64,000 nt of DNA from the NCBI GenBank assembly GCA_000729835.1, contig JFHB01000037.1, forward strand, positions 145,784 through 209,783, read 5' to 3'. The notes below the pieces were generated by a model. That model saw nothing but the letters and a program-made list of their open reading frames with translations, did not search any database and had not been told where the DNA came from. Every line of letters starts with the position of its first letter. Positions within the stretch are counted from its first letter, which is position 1. Shown here piece by piece: positions 1-9,210 of the stretch. The translations under genes were made by a program, and so were the position numbers. This DNA is from Atkinsonella hypoxylon (taxonomy: Eukaryota > Ascomycota > Sordariomycetes > Hypocreales > Clavicipitaceae).

Positions 1-486
1 CAAGGTTGTCGCGCGAAGGAGGAACGCCACTCCGTTTGGGCAAGAGCCAGCCACGCGTCTCTACCTTAACGACGGCATCTACAGCAACTTCATGATGCGT
101 TTCATCGTCAACATGACCTTCTCACCCGTGGCCGTCATCCGGGAGGGTGTATGGCACGAGCAGACGATGCGCGGTGAGGCGTGCTCTCTTTGGGGTCGGA
201 GCTGTGACTCCAACGACTGCATCAACAGGGATTGTCGGCTCGATCCGGGAGTGGGAGTCGGGGACTGGCTTGTCTTCAAAGACATGGGGGGTGAGCGTTT
301 CCCCTTTTCTCTTTTCGTTTTTGGGTCTCTGCGAAGAATAGCATAGGAACTAACCATGGTGTGGCAGCCTACACAACGGTATGCAACACCACCTTCAATG
401 GCTTCACCAGCTCCAATCACACAATCTACCTAGAACCCACCCAAGTCGACAAAGCGCAGTCGACCTTTGAACAGTTGGCCATCTGA
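1..486 (+). CDS. lolD: lolD-like ornithine-decarboxylase-family protein, 3' end (partial)
   Basis: This is the C-terminal part of a fold-III PLP decarboxylase of the ornithine decarboxylase family; the N-terminal PLP barrel lies off the left edge. The reading frame starts at base 2. An intron at 291-367 (GTGAGC...GGCAG, branch CTAAC near 351) joins the exons so that the protein reads VFKDM then GAYTTVCNTTFNGF, the normal family ending. The active-site segment WGRSCDSND keeps the Cys-Asp pair that completes the partner subunit's active site in the ODC dimer. The stop is at 484-486. In the loline cluster this position, next to lolO, belongs to lolD, and the order of the next genes supports that name. 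LolD is thought to decarboxylate a proline-homoserine-derived intermediate rather than ornithine. A primary-metabolism ODC is the alternative, but its neighbours argue against it. Confidence 0.85.
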
Positions 487-601
487 ATGCTAGATTGAGT
501 GGACCCACATGCAGCGTGCCGTCCCGCGTTCCGTCCGTGGCTGCATAGCGCTAGACTGATTCCTATCTCTTTGATCCCGAGAAGGCCACTTTTATTTGAT
601 G

Positions 602-982
602 GGGTTTCAGTAAATCTCAGGTCCAGCCTATGTGTGCATTGGTCCAGAGCGGAGCCAAAAAGGGTGTATTTTTGGCCAGAATAGCAGGCAGTGAAGCGTT
701 TTGTATATACCTAGTATATGCCCAGTATATACAGAATGCACAGTGTATTAGTGCGAATTAAACATTTTTATATTTAGTGGTATAGTGCACTAATATCTAG
801 TGTTATACGGAGTAGTGCTATAGAAATGCGCGCTCTATTGACTCTTGATCTCTTGCTTAGAAATTAATACTGTGTGATTAGTATATGCTTAGTATTTGCT
901 ATTCTGCCTAAATCTACACCCGCTCTGGCTCCGCTCTGGACCAATGCACACATGGTCCAGACCTGAGATGTACTGTACACCC
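602..982. mobile_element. Mutator-like MITE, 381 bp, with 10-bp target duplication
   Basis: The two ends are inverted copies of each other over roughly 88 bp (about 602-690 against 895-982). They share the stretch TGTGCATTGGTCCAGAGCGG, and the outermost bases are GGGT at both ends. The element is flanked by a perfect direct repeat TTATTTGATG at 592-601 and 983-992. Long inverted ends with a 9-11 bp duplication are the hallmark of Mutator-like elements. The interior is A+T-rich and has no coding capacity, so the element would depend on a transposase elsewhere. It lies between the lolD and lolO relic genes, whose 3' ends face each other. Confidence 0.8.
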
Positions 983-1200
983 TTATTTGATGACTCTGTG
1001 CCGTCTTCTCGGAGAATTAGACCCCAAGAACGGTAAAAAATGACGACATGGCGGAACGCCCTCTTTTGGCGACAATCACGTGAGACGGACAAGGGACAAC
1101 GACCTGGGTTTCTGACCGACTGTCAGAACCGCTCATAATTGTAGTTCATTGTTTCAGTGCAATCACTTCACTACTACCAGCCTCAGGCCTCCGTCCCCTC

Positions 1201-1897
1201 CTACATGACCGTTGCTCCTGTCTTGCGCTCATACTCCAGAGCAAGTCGGCGGGCCAGCCACTGCCCTGCCGTCATCCGATCTTTCCACTCGAGCGTGCTC
1301 CACTTCCCTCGCTCCTTGCAGCCAGGCAGAGATTCGATCATCTCGAGCGAGTAGCGCTGCACCAGCTCGTCATCATCACCGGGACTTCCTTCGTACATGT
1401 GCCGGCTCGGCGCCGTGACGCGGTGGAGGGCGCTCCGCCATCTGCCGTTGGTCTGCTTCTCAAGCAGGTCCCCAACTTGAACAATCATAGCCCCCTTAAT
1501 CGGAAGCACAGGTCGGTAAATGTCTTCCTCGTATTCCGTAGTCGTGCAGCTCAAGCCCCCCGGCCATGTCCTGGAAGAGCATGGTGAACTGTAAGTAGTC
1601 CGTGTGCGCATTAAGCCGGTTCGCGGATCCGCTGGCCAGCTGTGAAACGGGCTGCCCCAGGAAATAGTTCCAGGTTGATTGGGTGCTCGTGTGGCGCGGC
1701 TCAAACTTTTTTCCAATGTAATCAAAATCCTCCATCCCGAGGATTTCGCACACGAGCCGCATGTTCCCGAGAGATTGCTTGTAGCAGGCCGCAAACCACT
1801 TCTTCAGGAAGTCGAGATAGCCCGGGAGATGCTGCTCCACCAAGTTTAGATCTGGGGCGCCCGGCGGGTACGTTCCGCAAGGGTCCCGCAGCTCCAT
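1201..1897 (-). pseudogene. lolO: lolO pseudogene: 2-oxoglutarate/Fe(II) oxygenase, truncated and frameshifted
   Basis: This remnant of an isopenicillin-N-synthase-like oxygenase matches LolO, the enzyme that builds the loline ether bridge on 1-acetamidopyrrolizidine. Reading the minus strand from 1897, the jelly-roll core is clear: the iron ligands H-T-D are in NAHTDYLQF, the distal His is in SALHRV, and the 2-oxoglutarate-binding R-x-S is in QRYS. Three lesions kill it. The N-terminal third is absent, homology ending about 10 bases from the A+T-rich element at 1908-2234. After GGLELHDY the frame shifts by 7 bases at 1530-1540 (CGTA TTC CGTA, a 4-bp duplication around 3 bases) and resumes at EEDIYRPV. 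Directly after QRYSL the usual hydrophobic strand (xFFxxxNxD type) is missing. A downstream in-frame stop ends it at 1201. The rest is still close to the family, so decay looks recent. Confidence 0.9.
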
Positions 1898-1907
1898 AGC
1901 GGATGTA

Positions 1908-2234
1908 CAGCAACGGATTTTACTAATAAAAGAGCCTCAATATCTCTTGTATTAGGTATTAAGATACCTAACTAGTAAAGCCCCTAGTTATAGCATTCTC
2001 TATAAGCTATATCGATATCAACTGGAATATCTATTATTTAAAGCTCTATTATTTAATAATATAAGTTATAATTACTATTATCTTTTTTTTTTTAAACATT
2101 TATTAAGATTTCTATACCTTACGTCTTTAACAAGCGTAGCCTCTATTAGATTGTCCCCACAATTAAAGTTGTATACCCCACTATTCTTCCACTCTAGGCC
2201 TAGTTGCTGCTGTGTATTCAAAAATCCGTTGCTG
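1908..2234. mobile_element. Short A+T-rich element with 14-bp inverted ends (MITE candidate)
   Basis: CAGCAACGGATTTT at 1908-1921 and its inverse AAAATCCGTTGCTG at 2221-2234 bound 327 bp of strongly A+T-rich DNA that includes a T-run near 2085. There is no open frame. The left end is preceded by TA, as for Tc1/pogo-type elements, but the right side is followed by CGG, so I see no target duplication. It lies just outside the point where lolO homology is lost, and may mark the rearrangement that removed the lolO 5' end. Confidence 0.5.
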
Positions 2235-3001
2235 CGGTTTCATTCACCATACCCTACTGTCGCGGTGTGCAGCTGAGAGCTCGGAGGCGCATACCACAAG
2301 GGTATGAAAATATCTACAGAAGAGGGGTAACGCAAGCTGTTACGTAAAGAAATGCGCCATTTTTCCTATATAATGTAAAGACTCACCTCACCGGCTGCGG
2401 GATCCCAGCATGTGCGCAGCGTGAATTGATCTCGCCACCGTTCATGATATCTCATGCACAAGGATATCCAACAGTGCATTAGTCCTGAAGACTGACTTAT
2501 TTTGCCAATCTTGGTACAGCCCTCACCAGCTGCAGGAGTGCGGCATACTGGATCTGGCTAGTCTTGCTAGATGTATCATCGTTGAAAAAGGTTGATCGGC
2601 CTACCAAGACGAACGTTGCCTGAACACGGAGACGATGTCATCATGAAGATCAGAAGATACTCCCCACTACCCGGCATTTCATCTTGCCGCATGGTGACAT
2701 AAGGCTCGTGAGACGTATGAGTTGCGGAGTGTGAGGCATTACAGTGTCTTAGTTGTCCCCAAATTTCACTGCCTCTGATCAACGGTTTCAAAGTGTTACG
2801 TATCCTACCAGATTCTCTGGGCTTCCCTGGGGACACGATACAGATCTTTTTGGGCTACGTTTGCCATTGCTATGAGAAGTGGCTGCCAAGTACTTCCTAG
2901 TTTAAGAGCGTCGCGTCTGGCAAATTCCACAGACACGGAATGCCAGTAACACCAAACCCATCCAGCCCACCCACGAAATCTCAATTGGACTGTATGTTCT
3001 A
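2235..3001. other. Intergenic, no gene recognised
   Basis: This stretch has normal base composition and would have held the lolO 5' exons and the promoter of lolA. I translated parts of the minus strand next to the element at 1908-2234 and found no recognisable lolO N-terminal exon. It is probably the lolA promoter plus decayed sequence. Confidence 0.4.
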
Positions 3002-3711
3002 ATGATTCTCGATGAAATCCCGATGCGGAAGGGTGATACTATGAGCTATGAACAAGGCAACCCAGAGAGCAAAGCATCTATTTCAATCCATCAGCAGAAT
3101 CAAATCATTACCTGTGTCTCCCCAGGCCCAGTCTGTCCCAATGTGATAGGAATCAAGCGTGAGATTGTGGTCGTGAAATTACGGCCCGTCGAAAGCTGTC
3201 CACACTATCGCTTCTTTTCTCGAATCTTTGAGACACTGGAGAAATGGCAGCTGCAAGTCGACATGTGTTCAACCAGTCCGGGGCGAATAACCTTGGCTCT
3301 GGGGGCCGCAGCGCTGCAAGCTATTGGTAACTCATACAGTGTCAGAAATGACATGACGAGCCGAGATCTCATGCACGACATGCAGAAGTTGCTCCCAGAC
3401 GATCACATAGAGCTCTTTCCTCACATGGCCATCCTCTCGGTCGTTGGACATCCAGGCCGACGAATGTCCCACCTGGCCGGCCACATCTTGGCCACCATGG
3501 ATACCAATGATATTCCCACGGTAATGATTTCGCACGGTAACTATGGCGCCAATCCTTTCCCGTTTCCATAGCAACTACCGTCCCATTATTCTGACCAGCA
3601 TGTTCAGATGCCGCCAAGCTCGGTATAGCCTGTGCCATCGCGGAGCAGCACACTGCTAAAGCTTTGCGCGTCTTCGAGCAATGCTTATTCCGGTACTCTT
3701 TGACACATTGA
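3002..3711 (+). CDS. lolA: lolA-like ACT-domain protein (aspartokinase C-terminal homologue)
   Basis: The spliced gene is 3002-3536 joined to 3608-3711, about 212 residues. The intron (GTAACT...TTCAG) is needed: reading through gives a stop after a non-homologous tail, whereas splicing turns MISH into [15 protein letters not shown], the normal end of an aspartate-kinase ACT domain. The first ACT repeat (VVVKLRP...[15 protein letters not shown]) and the second (MAILSVVGH...[13 protein letters not shown]) are both visible. There is no kinase domain, so it cannot phosphorylate aspartate. This matches LolA, a small amino-acid-binding-like protein of the loline cluster with no assigned reaction. 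The start shown is the first ATG of the frame; a second Met eight codons in is possible. It lies head-to-head with lolO, and its 3' end faces that of the acyltransferase. Confidence 0.85.
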
Positions 3712-4114
3712 ACATTTATCTCAGTCTCTTCATCAAAGCTCTTCTCATTGCAGATTAAATTAGATGCACAAGACACTCGTTGTGGGCTATGTTTTTGGTC
3801 GTGATAGCGAGCGTCGCTCTGTGGCGAGAAATAGTGTTAATCACTACAGTATCACATTTCCTGGTGTCTGGCATGCTGGTTGGTGGTGCTACATTGACAA
3901 CAGTGAGAAAGCCGACAGTATTACCCATATAGTAAATCTCCAACTTTCTCGTGGCCGGTCCGGATATTACTTCGCATACCATATGAATAAACTACATCCT
4001 CATTGTAGCTACAAACAACTTTATCACTTCCCGTGATACTGACCTTACTTTGGCAGCTGACCATTCTAGTAACAACAACGTTCAAGCTTCCTTCGGACCT
4101 AGTCCTTCTGAAGA
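3712..4114. other. Short convergent intergenic region
   Basis: This lies between the lolA stop and the stop of the minus-strand acyltransferase. No conserved coding sequence or hairpin stands out. It should contain both 3' untranslated regions. Confidence 0.5.
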
Positions 4115-5599
4115 CTAACTTATACCGAGTCCTAGCTCCCGGAGAAGACTGTTGCGCACCATCCCCATGACGGGAGCCAGAAACTCTTCCGTATAGTAAG
4201 CATCATTATAGTACAAGTACAGCCGCATAGTGCTGCGGAAGGTAAATAGCTGGAACTCGATGGTTGGATCAGTCGTTGCATTGACGAGGGCTAAGTCTTC
4301 GATCTCACAAACAGGGACTTGTGCCCCCTTTTGCCCGTACGCACGCGCTAGATATCTCTCTAACACGCCGAGGCTACTGAGGTTGGGTACCCGGAAGGGC
4401 GGACAGCCGGCAACTGGCAAGGAGCCAAGGAAAGCGGCCTCCCGGCTGCCATACAGCGGCAGCAACTCGAGAAAGCTCACAGGGTCGCCTGCCGGGTCTG
4501 AGAGCAGCGCCGACAGATCTCGCGAGTAAACAGCACCCAGACGTTTCGTGAGCTCCTCGAAGCCGCCAGTGAGACAGAACGGCACGACAAAGATACAGAG
4601 GCTAAGTGCGTAGTCCGGAACCACCCATTTGGGGTCCAGAAGTGGACGCAGGTTCGCGACGAGGGGAATGAGCATGTTGCGCGCTCCGGTGTGCTGTTGA
4701 GAGAATGAGGCCCAGACGCGGACAATACTCGCGTGGACGGCGGCTGAGACGCTCACGCCCAGCTTCTTGCAACCCGCCACGATGGCCTCAAGCGTCGGTT
4801 CGTCGAACAAAGTCACCAGGTGTTGGGTGTTGGCAGGCGCGGCATCCTCGGACCCCTCATGCACAGGGAGGGACAAGCTGTACAAACCATCATGCCAATG
4901 CCGCATCAGCTCATCGACAGCACGCTCCACCCGGTGTGAGACAGGTGTCTCATGCGGCGGGAACCCCATAATATAGTCGATGCCGGGCGGGAGGGACGGT
5001 TGTTTGACGTCGGTAGTGTAGCAATCTAGGTTAGCGTCGAGGCCGAGACGGAAGACTGACTCAACACCGAGCATGAAGGTGTTTGTCGCCTTGTATAGGC
5101 CTACAGCGTCAAATCGGAGGTGTGTGCTGCGAATGACCAAGGTCGACGACGAAGGAAACCAGTAGGCCATTGCCGTTGTACAAGGTCGAAAAATCTTTCC
5201 GGCATCGTCCACATCCTTGAAAGCGGCCTGGCTCCCTTGGTTTATGTGGAAACTTAGCCGCAGCCACGCCTCAGGATCGATTGGGGGAACCGTGACCAGG
5301 TACCGCCCTGTCTCATCTCGTTCTGAATAGGGCGGATAGATTGCGCCTATGAGTGGCTGGACATATCGAAAAACAAGCCAAGCGCGGCGGAGATAGGGGA
5401 TGGGGTCATCAATATCGTGGGGCAGTCGTAATTTGAGCTTGTAGGTGAGGCCCTCGGCTTCACGACCAGGAGGCGTGTTGGCGCGTTGGATACGGGCAAG
5501 CAGCCAGTTTTCCACCAAGTCGAGAGGGCGTGTGAGAGTGCCGTCTTCTGATCTGGTCCATCCGGGAGCGACAATGGGATAATTCCATGCGCTGACCAT
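4115..5599 (-). CDS. HXXXD acyltransferase (trichothecene O-acetyltransferase-like)
   Basis: An intronless 494-residue protein of the CoA-dependent acyltransferase superfamily (BAHD, Tri3/Tri101 and condensation-domain fold). The catalytic HXXXD motif is H160-L-R-F-D164 in [12 protein letters not shown]. The opening residues ([16 protein letters not shown]) resemble fungal trichothecene 15-O-acetyltransferases (Tri3). There is no signal peptide or membrane segment, so it is probably cytosolic. It sits between lolA and lolT, where Epichloe clusters have lolU and lolP. The LOL gene set I know has no acetyltransferase, although an acetyl group must be added to 1-aminopyrrolizidine before LolO acts. 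Its location therefore suggests an N- or O-acyl transfer to the pyrrolizidine core; the substrate is inferred, not shown. The start ATG at 5599 precedes the conserved N-terminus by only a few residues. Confidence 0.9.
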   Translation of the reverse strand: MVSAWNYPIVAPGWTRSEDGTLTRPLDLVENWLLARIQRANTPPGREAEGLTYKLKLRLPHDIDDPIPYLRRAWLVFRYVQPLIGAIYPPYSERDETGRYLVTVPPIDPEAWLRLSFHINQGSQAAFKDVDDAGKIFRPCTTAMAYWFPSSSTLVIRSTHLRFDAVGLYKATNTFMLGVESVFRLGLDANLDCYTTDVKQPSLPPGIDYIMGFPPHETPVSHRVERAVDELMRHWHDGLYSLSLPVHEGSEDAAPANTQHLVTLFDEPTLEAIVAGCKKLGVSVSAAVHASIVRVWASFSQQHTGARNMLIPLVANLRPLLDPKWVVPDYALSLCIFVVPFCLTGGFEELTKRLGAVYSRDLSALLSDPAGDPVSFLELLPLYGSREAAFLGSLPVAGCPPFRVPNLSSLGVLERYLARAYGQKGAQVPVCEIEDLALVNATTDPTIEFQLFTFRSTMRLYLYYNDAYYTEEFLAPVMGMVRNSLLRELGLGIS

Positions 5600-5835
5600 G
5601 GTAGCTCTGCCTGTTCCGAACAGTGGCGATAGTCTGGGAGAGTAAAGCAGTGAGGGCTATTGGATATCGACGATGAAAACCTTGCAATGTAAGAAGGAAG
5701 TTTCAAACCACCACCATAGGCAAGCCGCCTATTTTGGGCGACTTTACCCAAGGGATGATGCTCGCAATGCAGCGAATCACTACTAGTTACATATTGTGAT
5801 ACTAGGTAGTCCGTATTTCGACAGCACTGGCGTGA

Positions 5836-6090
5836 TGCTGCACGCGGCTCAAGGCCGAGATCAAGGCCGCGGTGGATGCCGGCGAAGTGGTAGAGGCCAT
5901 CACCATGGCCCAGACCCAGAGGTTGCCGTATCTGCAGGCCGCTGTCGTGCTCGAGGGCTTTCGCATGCGCCCAGCGGTCGTGTACGGGCACTTCAAGTCG
6001 GTGCCGGTTGGCGGCGATACGCTGCCGAATGGCACCGCCATGGCCCCCGGCAGGGGTGTGGTAGTTATGTGCAGTGCCACGTGGCTTTGA
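5836..6090 (+). pseudogene. Cytochrome P450 fragment (possible lolP relic)
   Basis: An open stretch of 84 codons reads AEIKAAV, then [17 protein letters not shown], then GGDTLPNGT. This is the K-helix region of a fungal P450, with the ExxR pair as E-G-F-R. A normal P450 has about 500 residues; here the I-helix, the rest of the protein and the haem Cys loop are all missing. The frame is closed by stops at 5833-5835 and 6088-6090, and one extra residue disrupts the ExxR helix. In Epichloe lolP (the N-formylloline-forming P450) lies next to lolT, so position favours a lolP relic. The fragment is too short to exclude another P450. Confidence 0.6.
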
Positions 6091-6205
6091 TGACGACGTA
6101 CGGGGCGGTAAGACACGGCTGGGACCGCTGGAGAGAACAGGAGAGAACAACGAGCGTGTTTGTGCGCCTCGGTACCTTCTTCGCCTCCTACTCATTTGCT
6201 CTGGG

Positions 6206-6322
6206 CCACTAACTAATGAAAACTCAACTTGGTTAGAAAACCCTCCTCGCCAACCATATCATCTAAAAGGCCGACAACCGAAGCATCTTGCATCCTTGGT
6301 TGGCTCCGGATTTAGTTAGTGG
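6206..6322. repeat. Short inverted repeat downstream of lolT
   Basis: CCACTAACTAA at 6206-6216 and its exact inverse TTAGTTAGTGG at 6312-6322 bracket about 117 bp, ending 10 bases beyond the lolT stop. A further GTTAG-type motif lies inside each arm. It could be a tiny MITE or a 3'-UTR hairpin; no clear target duplication is visible. Confidence 0.35.
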
Positions 6323-6332
6323 TGCTAACTAA

Positions 6333-7862
6333 CTATGAGTCCGCAATCTCTTGTCCCATCTCCCTGTCGAGTATCTTTTCGCATATTACCTTGAGAGCGT
6401 TGCCGGCCATCTCAAAATCACTGACCTCCAAGTATACTTGCGCACAGAGTCTAGCCCATATCCATCCGCGGTAATCGATGATGGGTATCCAGGTCTTGTA
6501 TCTTTCCGCCAGAGCCTTTGTCAAGTAACGAACTGCTGGGCCGACCTCTTTCTCAGCCAGAGCGCCGCCCGGCACATTAGCTGGGGCAGTGGACGGGGAC
6601 GGACCTGTGGCAATGGGCAGAGGAAGTCGCACTGTCACGATGCCACAGTTTCTCATCTGGCTATCTACCCCGGCCCCAAGACCAGGCTCCTCCAAGACCT
6701 CTGTCTGAAGAATATTGGAGACCTTGTCACCACCCTCTTTAGCGAGCCACTTTATGTACTCGTAAATCGCCGTCTCGCCACCACAGACGTCTCGCCTGAA
6801 GCGGAGGGCGGTCGGGATGCACAGATGGGGCATGCTATCGCTCGTGGCTGTGTAGGCGAACAGTGTCTCGAATGAAGACGCCGTTTCGTTGGCACTGACC
6901 ATCTGCGACCATAGGGGAAGTTGGGAGTTGCGATTCTTGGAAATAAAGCCAAAAGAGGTCGGAATGGTGGAGCGCATCATGTGGTGGTTGCGCTCGGCAA
7001 CGTATAAGACAGCACAAGGTCGAGGAACAAATAGCCACCTAGTATAAATGCGTAGAGTATCAGCATGGCACCGTATCACGGCGTATGTGACGTTGGATCT
7101 GCATACTTGTGGCAATCAGAGACGAAGAAGTCAGGCTGCATCTCCTGGAGATTGACCTCAAACTGTCCCACGCTATGCGCCCCGTCGACTAACGTCATGA
7201 TGCCTTCCTTCTGGCAAACGCGCAGCAATGCTTCAAAGGGCATCCTAACAGCAGGGATGCTCACTATCGTCTCTAGAATTGCTAGGCACGGGCGTAGACC
7301 CTCAGCCCTGATTTGGGTTATAGTAGCCTCAAACTGAGACACAATCTTTTCGCCCGTCGTGGGGAGCTCAAACTTCACCCTACGTGTTTTGAAAGGCCGA
7401 GTCTCGGCCAAGGAAGTGATGGCATGGTCGATGGCACCGTAAGTAGTTGATAGAGTCACCACGACGTCTCGTTCCTCAAATTCCTGGTTGTAAAGGACGG
7501 TGAAGATACCAGTAGTGGCATTGGAGACGAGGACGCACTCCGAGACGGCGGCGTGAACCAGACGAGCGAGGCCGGAACGTGCCTCCTGCAGCACCAAGCC
7601 TTGGGAAAACTCGGAAAACAAGTCGGGCTGGGCCTCCAGCAGAGACCAGTAATCTCTGATCTGTTTGCTCACCACCCTGGGCCATGACCCACAAGATGCT
7701 ACGACACGTCTAAGTTAGTTCTGATACCGTCACATGGAAACTGAAACGCGCACATGGTGTGACGAGCAACTGACAAGAATTGAGGTTGGTGTATTCCGGA
7801 TCCATGCAGAAAGCCTCCAGCATAGGCTTGCCGAATGGGATACGCTTGCTGTTCACTGTCAT
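6333..7862 (-). CDS. lolT: lolT: class V aminotransferase/cysteine-desulfurase-like PLP enzyme
   Basis: Three exons on the minus strand, 7862-7775, 7698-7107 and 7038-6333, give an intact 461-residue protein. Intron 7699-7774 uses GTCAGT...GTAG, and intron 7039-7106 uses GTATGC...CTAG and restores DCHK|WLFVPRP. It begins MTVNSKRIPFGKPMLEAF, which fits the usual N-terminal strand of this fold-I family. The PLP Lys is about residue 227 in SDCHK, and the Asp that contacts the pyridine nitrogen is about residue 201 in LVDGAHSVGQ. Cysteine desulfurases need a mobile-loop Cys; I do not see a clear equivalent, consistent with a different reaction. LolT acts in forming the pyrrolizidine rings of lolines. 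It is divergent from lolE, with 471 bp between their start codons. Unlike lolO it shows no lesion. Confidence 0.9.
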
Positions 7863-8333
7863 CTTGACAAGGTGATGTCACAGAACAAAATGAATGGATT
7901 CAGTAAGAATAGAGTCAAGCCTCGTAAACCAGTAGCGAAGAATAGCACGCCAACTGAGATGCCAGCAGCACTTTGTTAAAAGGGACACGTCAAGTTATAG
8001 CACATGGCTGGCATTCTTATGATTTACCCAATGGGGCGAAAATCGTCCCGTCCCATCCCATCCACACCCCATGGTTGATTAGTAGTAGCTGAGCAGACCA
8101 CATGCATGTGTGGGCGGGATGACATGCAAGGGACACGTCTATTCGCATCTCATTCTTTGATTTACATATGCCGTGCATATGTATGCTTGCCTCTGAAAAA
8201 GGGCGTCTTTCTGAAAGGGCAGCCAGAAATAAACTTCATTAGCTCCAACCCATACCCCCCTTCATCGAAGCTGTCTAGCAGTGCCAACCTACGAGACAAT
8301 CACCGTGAAGCCCTCTGTTTCACGTAATCCATT
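7863..8333. promoter_or_regulatory. Shared divergent promoter of lolT and lolE
   Basis: These 471 bp separate the start codons of two oppositely oriented loline genes, so both promoters and 5' leaders must lie here. CCAAT-type sequence (ACCCAATGGGG near 8027-8037) and a C-rich run CCCGTCCCATCCCATCCA (about 8047-8064) are visible. A bidirectional layout would give co-expression of the two genes. No cluster-specific operator could be recognised. Confidence 0.55.
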
Positions 8334-9210
8334 ATGACCGCTGCTTCTTCCCCTCACTCATGCGTCTCTGCAGAAGACATCGAATTCTACCAAGCCAACG
8401 GATATCTACGCCTGCCCCAAGAGACTCACGGCCTGTTTGACGACTTGGAAAAACTGCAGGGATGGGTAGCAGAAATCTCCCAGTGGGGCTTGGAAACGGG
8501 GAAATGGCGACATTATTACGAGACAACGAATGGCAAGCATCTTCTCTGGGGGACGGAGAAGCTTATAGAATATCACGCGCCCATGCGAGACCTGATTGCC
8601 GGTGAGGCACCTCTCGCACTACTCAAGACGCTGACGGGCAAAGATATGGTGGTCTTCAAGGACGAGATAGCGTGGAAACTCCCAGGCGGGAAGGGAGCGG
8701 TCGCTCACCTCGACCGGCCCGCGTACTCCATGTTTGCCCCCGAGTTTATCGAGATCATGATCGCCGTCGATGCCCATACGGTCGAGAATGGTTGTTTGGA
8801 GTTTGTGCCAGGCTCTCACAAAGAAGCAGTCCCGATTTCGGCAGACGGCCGAATTGCATCGGCATGGCTAGAGGGCAAGGAGTTCATTCCCATGGTCCTC
8901 GAGCCGGGCGACATCTTGATTTTTAACGAGAGCATGGCCCATCGGTTGGAGCCTAACAAGACAGACCAAAGACGTGCAGCTGTTATTGGTACCTACCACT
9001 TTGACTTGTCCCAGCCCGACCTGCGGTGCAAATTCTACGCCCACCGGCTCATCCACAGCCCCCCAGAAAACGGTAAGGCTTTTCCTTGTTGGGTGAGCTT
9101 TGGTCGTCCATTAGCCAGATGATGATTGTATGTTTCGAGTATCCAATGCTAACATGATGCGTGACCAATCTTACGTAGCCCGGGTTGAAACAGTGAGAGC
9201 GCAGACTTGA
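8334..9210 (+). CDS. lolE: lolE: phytanoyl-CoA dioxygenase-like 2OG/Fe(II) oxygenase
   Basis: Exons 8334-9072 and 9179-9210 encode 256 residues. The intron (GTAAGG...CGTAG, branch GCTAAC near 9149) joins PPEN to [10 protein letters not shown]; reading through it instead gives an unrelated tail. The facial-triad iron ligands appear as H125-L-D127 (AHLDRPAYS) and the distal His203 (ESMAHRLE). A basic pair, R213/R214, follows in the place expected for 2-oxoglutarate binding. The length and features agree with the PhyH family and with LolE of the loline cluster, whose step is not firmly assigned. All catalytic residues are present, so it should be active. It lies at the right-hand end of the recognisable cluster; lolN and lolM, found beyond it in some Epichloe, were not seen. 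Confidence 0.9.

Noticed and set aside
5347..6195. 282-codon minus-strand open frame overlapping the acyltransferase start
   Set aside because: Its residues are Arg/Ser/Pro-rich and it is the shadow of the acyltransferase and the P450 fragment in another frame.
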